From Candidatus Aciduliprofundum sp. (GTDB taxonomy: Archaea; Thermoplasmatota; Thermoplasmata; Thermoplasmatales; ARK-15), in the NCBI GenBank assembly GCA_002878135.1, contig PNIT01000176.1, positions 1-35,032 of the forward strand: a DNA stretch of 35,032 nt. The letters are read 5' to 3'. The position numbers and the translations under genes were made by a program. This document shows, piece after piece, positions 20,697-29,503 of the stretch (the stretch's first letter is position 1; every line of letters begins with the position of its first letter). Below the pieces are notes generated by a model. It was not told the origin of the DNA. It ran no database searches and saw nothing but the letters and a program-made list of their open reading frames with translations.

Positions 20697-22397
20697 TCAG
20701 TACTTCCTTTCCTCCGGTTTCCATTTTGTTACCCTTACAGGTATGTAGCTGAGCTGTATCTCCCCATTGACCTTCTGTGCAATTGTATGTTTCATCCAGT
20801 TCACATCATCCCTCTTTGGATAATCTGTTCTATAGTGAGCACCCCTGCTTTCCTTCCTCGCAATTGCTCCAAGTATTACCACCTCCGCCACCTCCAGTAA
20901 GTTATCAAGCTCAAGGTAAGTGAACAGGTTTGTGTTGTATTCCATCACCCTGTCCTCCACATATACATTCCTGAACCTCTCCTGGAGTGATTTAACAATC
21001 TTCAGTGCGTCAAGGAGATCCTTCTCATTCCTGAATATGCCCACCTTCTCCTGCATGGTGTTGTTAAGTTCTCTCCTCAGAAGTGGGACTGTTTCATCAC
21101 CCCTCTTCTTGAAAGCCTCAACATAGATCCTGTTCTCCTCCGCCTTCACCTTCTCCATGTCTATGTCGTTCATCCTTGCATTCTTAACATATAGTGCCGC
21201 ATTCCTTCCGGAAATGTCACCGAAAACAAGGCACTCTGCAGTTGAATTTGATCCAAGCCTGTTTGCACCATGTATGCTTATGCATGAGGCCTCACCTGCT
21301 GTGAATATTCCCTTTACCGGTGTGCTTGTATCATTATCCGCATGTATTCCACCCATGGTGTAATGTGCAGCAGGCCTAACAGGCAATGGTTCATCCTTTG
21401 GATCTATTCCATTGAATTTAATTGCAATATCCCTTATGGCGGGTAATCTTTCCCTTATCTTTGCATCACCCAGGTGCCTCAGGTCAAGGAGCAGGTAGGG
21501 TCCCCATGGACCTGTAAAGCCCCTGCCCTCCTGTATCTCCCACATCATGGATCTTGAAACAACATCCCTGGGTGCAAGTTCCATCTTCTGCGGTGCATAT
21601 TTCTGCATGAACCTTTCATTCTTGTTGTTGAGGAGATATCCTCCCTCACCCCTTGCACCCTCGGTTATGAGTATGCCGGATGGTACTATACCAGTGGGGT
21701 GGAACTGAATGAACTCCATGTCCTTCAGCTGCATGCCTGCCTTCAGTGCCATTGCAGCACCATCACCTGTGACCGTATGTGAATATGTGGTGAATGAGTA
21801 TAGCCTCCCCAGGCCTCCGGTGGCAATTATCAGGGCCTTTCCCCTGAAGAGAACAAATTCACCATTCTTCATGTTTATGGCGGTGAGTCCTGAGAATCCC
21901 TCCTTATTTATTATGAAGGATGTTACGAAATACTCCTGGTACCTCTCTATGTTTTCATAGAAAAGCATCCTCTCATAGAGGGTATGAAGCGCATGAAAAC
22001 CTGTCCTGTCTGCAGCGTATGTTGCCCTGGGGAAGCTGTGACCACCGAATGGTCTCTGTGCAATCCTTCCATCGGGTAACCTGCTCCAGGGACATCCCCA
22101 GTGATCAAGGTCAAGAATCTCCTTGGGCATTGTCCTTACGAATATTTCAACGGCATCCTGATCCGCAAGGTAATCGCTACCCTTTATAGTATCGTAAGCG
22201 TGTAAATCATAGCTATCACCCTCATAAAGAACGGCTGCTGTACCTCCCTCTGCCGCTACAGAATGGGATCTGAGGAAAAATAGCTTTGATATGACTGCAA
22301 TCTTTATGTTCTTATCTGTTTCGGCAGCGGATATTGCTGCCCTGAGTCCCGCGAGACCTGCACCAAGTATCAATAAATCTGCCTCAATCTTCTCCAT
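20697..22397 (-). CDS. sdhA: Succinate dehydrogenase flavoprotein subunit A
   Basis: The 566-residue FAD subunit is the first gene of sdhABCD. Motifs are the Rossmann GAGLAG at 12-17, RSHSVAAEGGTAA with His45 as the covalent FAD attachment, EFIQFHPTG (His233), TEGARGEGG, LAPRDVVSR with the catalytic Arg277, HYTMGGI (His345) and GANRLGSNS (Arg380). The C-terminal RGAHYRTDYPKRDD is typical of SdhA rather than L-aspartate oxidase. It oxidises succinate to fumarate in the TCA cycle on the inner face of the membrane; the reverse reaction is possible in principle. GAGGTAGATC lies just before the ATG and a TATA-like TCTTTTAAATATGG about 50 bases upstream marks the operon promoter. Confidence 0.97.
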   Translation of the reverse strand: MEKIEADLLILGAGLAGLRAAISAAETDKNIKIAVISKLFFLRSHSVAAEGGTAAVLYEGDSYDLHAYDTIKGSDYLADQDAVEIFVRTMPKEILDLDHWGCPWSRLPDGRIAQRPFGGHSFPRATYAADRTGFHALHTLYERMLFYENIERYQEYFVTSFIINKEGFSGLTAINMKNGEFVLFRGKALIIATGGLGRLYSFTTYSHTVTGDGAAMALKAGMQLKDMEFIQFHPTGIVPSGILITEGARGEGGYLLNNKNERFMQKYAPQKMELAPRDVVSRSMMWEIQEGRGFTGPWGPYLLLDLRHLGDAKIRERLPAIRDIAIKFNGIDPKDEPLPVRPAAHYTMGGIHADNDTSTPVKGIFTAGEASCISIHGANRLGSNSTAECLVFGDISGRNAALYVKNARMNDIDMEKVKAEENRIYVEAFKKRGDETVPLLRRELNNTMQEKVGIFRNEKDLLDALKIVKSLQERFRNVYVEDRVMEYNTNLFTYLELDNLLEVAEVVILGAIARKESRGAHYRTDYPKRDDVNWMKHTIAQKVNGEIQLSYIPVRVTKWKPEERKY

Positions 22398-22461
22398 GGG
22401 ATCTACCTCTTTAAATTCAATGATACCTCTATTGAAACTCCATATTTAAAAGATTCGAAAT
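22398..22461 (-). promoter_or_regulatory. sdhABCD operon promoter and leader
   Basis: On the minus strand, TCTTTTAAATATGG (about 22440-22455) is a good TATA candidate. It would give a leader of roughly 25 bases carrying the SD GAGGTAGATC next to the sdhA ATG. The leader also contains GAGGTATCATTG further upstream, a second SD-like word with no start codon in frame, so probably fortuitous. Confidence 0.55.
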
Positions 22462-23313
22462 CTATTCCTCAAATTCAAGATCCATCTCCCTGCTACCCTG
22501 CTTGTATAGATCCTTCCTGTGTGCCTCCAACATGTTTATTTCCTCATTGTTCATCTCCGCGTATGTGAAGATATTACCATTTTTATAAACATCCCCCAGC
22601 CTTTCCCTGTAGCTAAGGTCCCTGAGCAGATGGTGATCAAGAACCACTCTATCTATCTCTTTTGATATTTTTTTCAGGTTTTCAATGCTCCTCTCGAGAT
22701 CCCTCTGGGAGAATCTGTAGCCAAGGAAATATGTTGGTGGTCCATCAATGATGGCCAGATCAGGATTCTCATTTATTATGTAATCTGCAACGGATTCAAC
22801 AATCGGCCCTTCAACATCTGAAGAAAATAGTACCTTACCATTCCTTTCCACTGTTACTGAGAATACGAAACCCAGTTTCGATTTCTCATCCCCGTGATGG
22901 AATGGGGGTGAAATCTTTATCCTTGTTCCTGAGATATCAAATGTGTTTGAGTCACCTATCTCATATTTTTTTATCCTGTTTATGAAATACTCAGCCCTTA
23001 TCCTCTGGCTCCTGTTTATGTTTTTCTCTGGATTCTTAATTATTAGCCTCTTGTTGTCATAAAAATTCCCCTCAGGGTCATAGTGATCATAGTGGTAATG
23101 AGTGATAATTATTATGTCCGAAGCTTCTGCAAGTGAATTTATTTTCTTCTTGCACTCCTGGAGCTTCCTGTACTCAATCTCCGTTGGTCTCAGGCCATAC
23201 CTGTAAGGTCCAAGCGATGCCGATGGATCTATGGATATCTTGATGCCAGAATCTATGAAAATTGCCATGGACCTCACACCCTGTGAATCTGAACAAATAA
23301 ACCTGAGATCCAT
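22462..23313 (-). CDS. UPF0282-type metallo-beta-lactamase fold protein
   Basis: The 283-residue protein matches the archaeal UPF0282 family of MBL-fold proteins. The metal motif is ITHYHYDHYD (variant HxHxDH), with FHHGDEKSKLGFVF and the VLFSSDVEGPI aspartate following. LDHHLLRDLSYRERL near the C terminus supplies the last histidines. The start MDLRFICSDSQGVRSMA is typical, with the internal IKISIDPSASLGPYRYGLRPT. Function is unknown to me; a hydrolase on a phosphodiester or thioester is only a fold-based guess. TAAATAAAAG lies about 22-26 bases before the ATG with no SD, suggesting a leaderless transcript. It precedes the sdh operon on the same strand but has its own spacer of 64 bases, so it is probably a separate unit. 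Confidence 0.88.
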   Translation of the reverse strand: MDLRFICSDSQGVRSMAIFIDSGIKISIDPSASLGPYRYGLRPTEIEYRKLQECKKKINSLAEASDIIIITHYHYDHYDPEGNFYDNKRLIIKNPEKNINRSQRIRAEYFINRIKKYEIGDSNTFDISGTRIKISPPFHHGDEKSKLGFVFSVTVERNGKVLFSSDVEGPIVESVADYIINENPDLAIIDGPPTYFLGYRFSQRDLERSIENLKKISKEIDRVVLDHHLLRDLSYRERLGDVYKNGNIFTYAEMNNEEINMLEAHRKDLYKQGSREMDLEFEE

Positions 23314-23385
23314 ATTTCACAATATGATCTCTTTTATTTACTTTTTTGGGGGAATTTTAAATAACCTGAAATTTTAAGGGTGAGT
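23314..23385. promoter_or_regulatory. Divergent promoter region, UPF0282 and UbiB-like genes
   Basis: TTTTAAATAACC (about 23355-23366) sits 24-28 bases before the ATG at 23386 of the UbiB-like gene, fitting a leaderless start. On the other strand TAAATAAAAG lies about 24 bases before the UPF0282 ATG. No hairpin or extended repeat is seen. Confidence 0.45.
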
Positions 23386-24921
23386 ATGCAGGTAACAAGA
23401 TCCGAAATAAGGGCACATAAAAGGAAGATCTACATCTCCGTTCTGAGGTTTCTCCTGATAATAAGGAAGATCCATAGATATTCAAAGAAGGGCAGGAGTG
23501 AAAAGGTGAGGAAGCTTGCGGAGAAGAATGTTGAAATATTCTACAGGCTGGGCCCTACATTCATAAAATTTGGGCAGGCCCTTTCATCCAGGGGTGACAT
23601 GTTCCCCCAGGAGTACATAGACAAGATGTCGGAGCTACAGGATATTGTTCCACCAGCTCCATTCGAGGAGATAAGGAAGGAGATAGAGGAGGAGTACGGA
23701 AGACCACTGGAGTCCGTCTTTGAAGAATTTGAAAGTGAACCAATCTTTTCAGCAAGCCTTGGACAGGTTCATCTGGCAAAGCTCAATGGAAGGAGGATAG
23801 TTGTTAAGGTCCTCAGGCCGGGGATAAGGAGGAGGGTGGAACTTGACCTGGGTGCAATAAAGAGCATGAAGTTTCTTTTTAAGGTCCTGATGGGCGATGA
23901 ATTCTACTTCATGGCACAGAGGATGATATCAACATTTGAAAGGAGCATATACGACGAGATGGATTATAGAAAGGAGGCAAGGAACCTTCTTGAGATATCT
24001 GGAAATCTTTACTCAAGGGAAAAGGACCTGAGGATACCAGGCATATACTTGGATCTTGTGAGGGAAAAGGTTCTACCAATGGAGTACATACCCGGAATTA
24101 AGATAACGGATGTTGAAAAACTCAAGGAGAAGGGATTTGACCTGAAATCACTTGCATCCAGGGTGGTCGAGGTATTCACCACCATGGTTATTAAGGATAA
24201 TGTTTTCCATGCCGACCCACATCCAGGTAACATATATGTGGATGAGGATGGGTCTCTGATACTCTACGATTTTGGTATGGTGGGAAGACTGGATAAAAAG
24301 ACGAGAAGGAACCTATTCCTTCTCTACAATGCCCTCATATCCAAGGATCCTGATATGATAATAGATGCCATGATAAGGCTCGATGCCCTTGATCCTTACG
24401 CTGACAGGTATGTTATAAAGAAGGGAATTGCTCTTGCCCTGAGGTCACTTGAGGGGCAGCAGGTAAGCGAATACGAAGTAAGGGAGCTAGTAAACTTTGC
24501 AAATAGGATATTCTATGAGTTTCCATTCAGGCTTCCGGATAACCTGGCACTATTCATAAGAATGTACGTTCTCATGGAGGGTGTTGCCCTTACCCTGGAT
24601 CCTGAGTTCAATATGCTCGCCACTGTTGGAAGGATACTCGATTCACCTGGAATGAGGAGGGAGCTCATAACTAGTACATTATCATCAGAGTTTGAATCAA
24701 TTGTTTCAAATTACAGGGCAATTATGAGGATAATACCAAAGCTTGATGATTATCTCGACATGCAATCTAACTATAAAAGGGAGGATAAAAAGATCTATGA
24801 TTATATGATTCCTGGTTCGATACTGGTTGGAAGCTCAATACTTGCTCTGAGCTATCCCCTGATTTCTGCCGTGGGATTCACTTTATCTGCTTTACTCTTC
24901 ATCTATTTTTACTTTAAATGA
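23386..24921 (+). CDS. UbiB/ABC1 (ADCK)-family atypical kinase-like protein
   Basis: The 511-residue protein of the ABC1/UbiB family has the family-specific KFGQ motif in FIKFGQALSSRGD near residue 62. The nucleotide loop SASLGQVH replaces the glycine-rich loop, the catalytic lysine is in VVKVLRPG, and EMDYRKEA, HADPHPGN (catalytic loop) and YDFGMVG (DFG) follow. Two C-terminal membrane helices (about 467-508) anchor it. Relatives in bacteria and mitochondria support ubiquinone biosynthesis through an ATPase activity; in an archaeon the likely client is menaquinone-type quinone or isoprenoid lipid metabolism, an inference. A GTG at 23380 is in frame; the ATG was preferred on TATA spacing. The stop TGA abuts the stop of the convergent hsp20 gene, forming the palindrome TGATCA. 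Confidence 0.9.
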   Translation: MQVTRSEIRAHKRKIYISVLRFLLIIRKIHRYSKKGRSEKVRKLAEKNVEIFYRLGPTFIKFGQALSSRGDMFPQEYIDKMSELQDIVPPAPFEEIRKEIEEEYGRPLESVFEEFESEPIFSASLGQVHLAKLNGRRIVVKVLRPGIRRRVELDLGAIKSMKFLFKVLMGDEFYFMAQRMISTFERSIYDEMDYRKEARNLLEISGNLYSREKDLRIPGIYLDLVREKVLPMEYIPGIKITDVEKLKEKGFDLKSLASRVVEVFTTMVIKDNVFHADPHPGNIYVDEDGSLILYDFGMVGRLDKKTRRNLFLLYNALISKDPDMIIDAMIRLDALDPYADRYVIKKGIALALRSLEGQQVSEYEVRELVNFANRIFYEFPFRLPDNLALFIRMYVLMEGVALTLDPEFNMLATVGRILDSPGMRRELITSTLSSEFESIVSNYRAIMRIIPKLDDYLDMQSNYKREDKKIYDYMIPGSILVGSSILALSYPLISAVGFTLSALLFIYFYFK

Positions 24922-25320
24922 TCATTCCACCTTTATCTTTGAAGCCTTTCCTATTGGAACAGTCACAGTCAAAACTCCATTCTCATACTTTGATGTTGCT
25001 TTTTCCTCCTCAACATTCACGGGTAATAATATTCTCTTATAGAATCTCTCAGGTCTCTGCCTCACATGTACAAGTGATTTTTCACCGTAATCTATCTTCC
25101 TGTTCACCTGTATCTTGAGGTATGCGGAGCTGATCTCCACGTTTATGTCCTCTTTCCTTAGACCTGGCAGGTCAGCGGTGATTACAAGATTGTTGTCTAT
25201 CTCCACTATATCCACTGGAGGTAGCACCGATTCAAAAAATCCCTTTCTCCTTTCAGCCATCAATTTCTCCACATCGTTTTTAATATCCTCCGTGAAGAAT
25301 TTTAGCCAAGTTTCCACCAT
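24922..25320 (-). CDS. Small heat shock protein, Hsp20/alpha-crystallin family
   Basis: The 132-residue protein has a short helical N-terminal arm (1-32), then the alpha-crystallin domain. The domain includes VDIVEIDNNLVITADLPG, the RPERFYKRILLP strand and the NGVLTVTVP signature. The C-terminal KASKIKVE carries the I-x-V anchor used in oligomer assembly. These proteins hold unfolding clients without ATP. The ATG follows AGGTGATATAAG; an AT-rich TATA-like TTATAACAAAAAATTA lies about 45-60 bases upstream, and the SD-proximal CTTATAATTTATAG is partly palindromic and could bind a repressor. Its stop directly touches the stop of the UbiB-like gene. Confidence 0.94.
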   Translation of the reverse strand: MVETWLKFFTEDIKNDVEKLMAERRKGFFESVLPPVDIVEIDNNLVITADLPGLRKEDINVEISSAYLKIQVNRKIDYGEKSLVHVRQRPERFYKRILLPVNVEEEKATSKYENGVLTVTVPIGKASKIKVE

Positions 25321-25668
25321 CTTATATCACCTATAAATTATAAGATGGTTTACTTAATTAATTTTTTGTTATAATTTTTGCCAATTTTATCAGGAATAAA
25401 CAGGTAAAAATCCTCTCAGAAAGATTAATTCTTCATAATTTTCCTTTATTTCTCTTTTAAATTAAAGACATTAAAAAAGATTAAAAGGATGATGTTAAAT
25501 AGAGTTCATAGATTAAAGATTTCTTAAAAAGCCCGTATTTACTAATGAATTAAAGTACCCGAAGAATTTAAGATGTAATTCTCATCGCTATGGAATTTTT
25601 TTTTTGGGATCACGATTTCTGTGCACTGGTAATTATTTATATCAGAAACATTTTATGGGGTATATATA
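25321..25668. other. AT-rich intergenic region, hsp20 and glycosyltransferase promoters
   Basis: These 348 bases hold no supportable gene on either strand. The left end carries the hsp20 SD and promoter (CTTATA/TATAAG inverted arms at 25321-25326 and 25339-25344). The right end has ATTTATATC and GGGGTATATATA before the glycosyltransferase ATG. The middle is low in GC, with several AAAGATTAAA-like words (AAAGATTAATT, AAAAGATTAAAAGG, TTAAAGATTTC) and a T9-10 run near 25594-25604. I find no tRNA, C/D-box RNA or terminal inverted repeats. It looks like the flank of a transferred AT-rich segment. Confidence 0.5.
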
Positions 25669-26715
25669 ATGGAAACAGTTAATAGAAAACCGTACATATC
25701 GGTGATAATAACTGCCCATAACAGGAAGGAATTTCTTAAGGAAGCCATTCAGTCTGCATTAAATCAAACACTTGAAAGATCAAACTATGAGATCCTGGTA
25801 ATCAAGAATTTTAAGGATGAAGAGATAGACAGAATTATAGAGCAAAATGGTATAAGAAACATATTCACCAGGGATGAAAGCACGATAGGGGAAGATCTTG
25901 CACTAGGAATTGAGAAATCGGAGGGGGATGTCTTATGTTTTCTGGATGATGATCTATTTTTCCCTGAAAAATTGCAGACTGTTTTTAATAAATTTAAGAA
26001 ATACGATGAATTATCCTATTTCCATAATGGTGCATACTTCATAGATGAAAAAGGGAATTCCATAAAATTCTGGATAGAAGAACTGGACCAAGATTTAGTC
26101 TTTAAAGAAATCAAAAGTCTTGATCAACTATTAAAATTAATTGGTTATGGACTTTTCTTCAATATGAGCAGTATCAGTGTGAAAAAAAATAAAATTTCTC
26201 CATATCTGAATGAATTAAAATTAATTTCAACGAATCCTGATGTTTTTATGTTTTTTATATCAGTTTATCAAGAACCTAGGATGTTTATTCTCTCAAGAGA
26301 AAAATTGACGAAATACAGGGTGCATCAAAGTTCTTCAGTCTTCATTGGCACGGATGAAAAAGATTTAGCAAGAAATAAAATAGAATTCTGGTACAAGTCA
26401 ATCAGGAGTAATGGAATAATCTATGAAATAATAAAAAAGGATAAGTTCTTAGCACCTATAATTGATTATCATATAATTAAAAATAAATTTTTCATTCATT
26501 TATATGGAGAAAGAATTAATATTTCAATTATAGAAATTTTTAAATATATAAATTATGCAATTAAAGAAAAAGATTTGAAAGAATACATTGATGCCTTCTA
26601 TCACATATCCCTGATTTTACTGTCAAAGATCTTTTATGAAAAGATTGTTATTTACTATAGAAGAAGAAATTTTATGTATCTTAAAAGAAAATATGAATAT
26701 TATATTAATAAATAG
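25669..26715 (+). CDS. Family 2 glycosyltransferase, probably horizontally acquired
   Basis: The 348-residue protein has a GT-A fold N-terminal domain. YISVIITAHNRKEFLKEAI is the opening beta strand and nucleotide loop, and the metal-binding VLCFLDDDLFF (Asp93-Asp95) is the DxD motif. A Lys/Ile/Tyr-rich C-terminal half ends in a strongly basic, Tyr-rich tail (YYRRRNFMYLKRKYEYY). It would transfer a sugar from a nucleotide donor to a surface glycan, glycolipid or protein. GC is about 30% by eye (lower still towards the 3' end) against about 40% around it, and it uses AAA, ATA, AAT and AGA codons far more than neighbouring genes. It stands alone with AT-rich flanks, which suggests transfer or a variable surface-glycan locus. 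No integrase or repeat was found beside it. The ATG follows GGGGTATATATA; a TATA-like ATTTATATC lies about 30 bases upstream. Confidence 0.85.
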   Translation: METVNRKPYISVIITAHNRKEFLKEAIQSALNQTLERSNYEILVIKNFKDEEIDRIIEQNGIRNIFTRDESTIGEDLALGIEKSEGDVLCFLDDDLFFPEKLQTVFNKFKKYDELSYFHNGAYFIDEKGNSIKFWIEELDQDLVFKEIKSLDQLLKLIGYGLFFNMSSISVKKNKISPYLNELKLISTNPDVFMFFISVYQEPRMFILSREKLTKYRVHQSSSVFIGTDEKDLARNKIEFWYKSIRSNGIIYEIIKKDKFLAPIIDYHIIKNKFFIHLYGERINISIIEIFKYINYAIKEKDLKEYIDAFYHISLILLSKIFYEKIVIYYRRRNFMYLKRKYEYYINK

Positions 26716-26818
26716 GGGTGTATATTTAAAAATCTCGGGAATCAAAGTAAAATTTCTCAGAAGGGTGTAATGAAAAATTATATCTACAATTAAGGAATTC
26801 ACTTATTAAGGTGATATG
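26716..26818 (+). promoter_or_regulatory. Promoter and leader of the ppdK-eno-rpsB gene string
   Basis: AAAAATTATATCTAC (about 26773-26787) is the best TATA candidate, placing transcription near 26805-26810. A strong AAGGTGAT sits directly before the start. Another GTATATTTAAAAATC (about 26720-26734) closer to the glycosyltransferase stop could be an additional promoter or part of its end. Confidence 0.5.
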
Positions 26819-29485
26819 ATGAAATACATTTACTTTTTCGAGGAAGGAAACAAGGATATGAAGGATCTTTTAGGTGGGAAGGGTGCAGGTCTCTCTGAGA
26901 TGACAAACATAGGTCTTTCTGTTCCTCCCGGTTTTACCATCACAACTGAAGCATGCAAGGTATACATAAAAACAGGGAATTTTCCTGAGGGGCTCTGGGA
27001 TCAGGTACTCGAATCCATGAAAAAACTTGAGGAAAAGGCAGGTAAGAAGTTCGGTGACGAAAAGAATCCACTTCTTGTGTCTGTTCGATCAGGTGCACCT
27101 GTTTCAATGCCAGGTATGATGGACACAGTATTGAATGTAGGCCTAAACGATAAAACTGTGAAGGGCCTGGCCAAAAAGACAAACAATGAAAGGTTTGCTT
27201 ACGATTCATACAGAAGGTTAATTCAGATGTTCGGTAGGATAGTTTTAAACGTACCCGGAGAAAATTTTGAAAATGCCATGGATGAGATTAAGAAAAAATA
27301 CAACGCAAAGAATGACATAGATCTTAACACTGAATCACTGAAGGAGCTTGTTGAGGTGTACAAAAAAATCATTAAGGATCATGGAAAGGAATTCCCACAG
27401 GATCCCTACAAGCAGCTTGAATTATCCATCAGGGCTGTTTTTGAATCCTGGAACAATGAGAGGGCGAAGGTCTACAGGAAGCTCAACAATATTCCAGAGG
27501 ACCTGGGTACAGCAGTTAGCATAGTTATGATGGTATTTGGGAATATGGGACCAGATTCCGCCACAGGTGTTGCATTCACCAGGAATCCAAGCACAGGTGA
27601 AAAGGTGCTTTTCGGTGAGTACCTGACCAATGCCCAGGGTGAGGATGTTGTTGCAGGTATAAGAACACCAAAGCCCATTGCTGAGATGGAAAAGGAGATA
27701 CCTGAGGCTTACAGGGAGCTGGTAAGGAGTGCAGAGATACTGGAGAAACACTACAGGGATGTGCAGGACATAGAATTCACAGTGGAGAAGGGTAAATTCT
27801 ATCTACTTCAGACAAGGAGTGCGAAGAGGAATGCAAGGGCAGCGGTCAAGATAGCTGTGGATTTCTTCCATGAAGGTATAATAGATAAGGAAGAGATGAT
27901 AATGCGCGTAGAACCATCCACTGTTGATCAGCTCCTGCATCCACAGGTGGATGAGAGGGCACAGAAGACATTGATTGCAAAGGGCCTGGCAGCATCACCA
28001 GGTGCAGGCATAGGAAAGGTGGTTTTTGATCCAGATACCGCTGTAATACTGTCACAGAAGGGTGAAAAGGTGATACTGGTGAGGCCAGAGACCATGGCGG
28101 ATGATGTCCATGGAATAGCTGTGGCCCAGGGTGTTCTGACGTCCAGGGGAGGAATGACATCCCATGCTGCGGTGGTGGCAAGGGCAATGGGTAAACCCGC
28201 CGTGGTAGGTTCAGAGGAAGTAAAGATAGACATGAAGGCAAGGATCTTCCAGTCAAGGGGATTCACAGTGAAGGAGCTAGACGTTATAACGGTGGATGGT
28301 ACCACAGGATCCGTTTATCTTGGTGCTGTGCCAGTCTCGGTTCCTGGACTTTCACCTGAGCTGAGGGAATTCCTGAAATACTGCGATGAGGTGAGGAAGC
28401 TCGGCATAAGGGCCAATGCCAATACCCCGGAGGAGGCAAGCATAGCCAGGGAATTTGGTGCTGAGGGCATAGGTCTTGCAAGGACAGAGAGGATGTTCCT
28501 CGGTGCTGACAGGCTCCCAATAATGCAGGCCATGATAATGAGCAAAACAAAGGAGGAGAGGGTGGAACATCTGAACAGGCTGCTTGATATGCAGACAAAG
28601 GACTTCGTGGAATTCTTCAGGATAATGGACGGATTCCCCGTTATAATAAGGCTCCTGGATCCACCTCTGCATGAGTTCCTTCCTAAGCATCTTGAGCTAA
28701 TAAATGATATAAATGAGCTTAAGATGAAGCTCAGGGAATCTAAAACACTCAAGGAGATGGATGCAATCATAGAGGAAATCAACGAGAAGGACAGGATCCT
28801 CAGGACGGTAATGGCACTGGAGGAATTCAACCCCATGATAGGTTTCAGGGGATGCAGGGTGGGAATAATCTATCCTGAGATATATGAGATGCAGGTGAGG
28901 GCCATAATCAGGGCAGCTGTGAAGGTGAAGGAAGAGGGGAAGAATGTGATACCTGAGATAATGATACCCCTTGTGGGTATTGAGGGGGAGATAAGAATAC
29001 TCAGGGAGAGGCTCATACCCATAGCCGAGGAGGAATCAAAGGGAAGGATAAAGTACATGTTCGGAACGATGCTCGAGGTGCCCAGGGGTGCCCTTGTTGC
29101 GGATAAGATAGCAAAGCACGTGGACTTCTTCTCATTTGGAACAAATGACCTTACACAGATGACGTTTGGATTCTCCAGGGATGATGTGGAGGCCATATTC
29201 ATGAACAAATACCTTGAACTTGGTGTCCTGAAGGACAATCCTTTCGAGATTCTGGACAGGGAAGGCGTTGGTGAACTGATGAAGATAGCAAAGGAGAAGG
29301 GCAGAAGGGGCAATCCAAACCTTGAGCTGGGTATATGCGGTGAACACGGTGGAGAACCCTCCTCAATCGAATTCTGCCATATCATAGGTCTTGACTATGT
29401 TTCAGCATCACCCTACAGGATACCCATAGCAAGGCTTGCGGCAGCACAGGCAGCAATCAGACATAAAAAGGATTTAAATAAATGA
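26819..29485 (+). CDS. ppdK: Pyruvate, phosphate dikinase
   Basis: The 888-residue enzyme interconverts pyruvate, ATP and Pi with PEP, AMP and PPi. Order of domains: an N-terminal ATP-grasp (GGKGAGLSEMT, SVRSGAPVSMPGMMDTVLN, PSTGEKVLFGEYL), the central swivelling domain with the phospho-His motif GGMTSHAAVVARAMGKP (His449), and a C-terminal PEP-binding TIM barrel. The barrel has GIGLARTERMF, GFRGCRVG, FGTNDLTQMTFG and LGICGEHGG with the catalytic Cys840. All active-site motifs are intact. ATG codons at 26816 and 26819 are adjacent; the second has better spacing from AAGGTGAT. It heads the string that continues with enolase 18 bases on, so the two PEP-handling enzymes are co-expressed. In an archaeon that eats peptides it can make PEP for gluconeogenesis; the glycolytic direction is also possible. 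Confidence 0.96.
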   Translation: MKYIYFFEEGNKDMKDLLGGKGAGLSEMTNIGLSVPPGFTITTEACKVYIKTGNFPEGLWDQVLESMKKLEEKAGKKFGDEKNPLLVSVRSGAPVSMPGMMDTVLNVGLNDKTVKGLAKKTNNERFAYDSYRRLIQMFGRIVLNVPGENFENAMDEIKKKYNAKNDIDLNTESLKELVEVYKKIIKDHGKEFPQDPYKQLELSIRAVFESWNNERAKVYRKLNNIPEDLGTAVSIVMMVFGNMGPDSATGVAFTRNPSTGEKVLFGEYLTNAQGEDVVAGIRTPKPIAEMEKEIPEAYRELVRSAEILEKHYRDVQDIEFTVEKGKFYLLQTRSAKRNARAAVKIAVDFFHEGIIDKEEMIMRVEPSTVDQLLHPQVDERAQKTLIAKGLAASPGAGIGKVVFDPDTAVILSQKGEKVILVRPETMADDVHGIAVAQGVLTSRGGMTSHAAVVARAMGKPAVVGSEEVKIDMKARIFQSRGFTVKELDVITVDGTTGSVYLGAVPVSVPGLSPELREFLKYCDEVRKLGIRANANTPEEASIAREFGAEGIGLARTERMFLGADRLPIMQAMIMSKTKEERVEHLNRLLDMQTKDFVEFFRIMDGFPVIIRLLDPPLHEFLPKHLELINDINELKMKLRESKTLKEMDAIIEEINEKDRILRTVMALEEFNPMIGFRGCRVGIIYPEIYEMQVRAIIRAAVKVKEEGKNVIPEIMIPLVGIEGEIRILRERLIPIAEEESKGRIKYMFGTMLEVPRGALVADKIAKHVDFFSFGTNDLTQMTFGFSRDDVEAIFMNKYLELGVLKDNPFEILDREGVGELMKIAKEKGRRGNPNLELGICGEHGGEPSSIEFCHIIGLDYVSASPYRIPIARLAAAQAAIRHKKDLNK

Positions 29486-29503
29486 TGAACATAAGGTGAA
29501 AGC

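Noticed and set aside
25490-25600. Possible C/D-box small RNA (GGATGATG looks C-box-like)
   Set aside because: The C box is imperfect and no CTGA D box follows at a suitable distance on either strand.
28315-28836. A 173-codon minus-strand open frame inside ppdK
   Set aside because: It is rich in Ser/Leu/Ile, has no recognisable domain, and is antisense to the highly conserved C-terminal barrel of PPDK; a codon-bias shadow.
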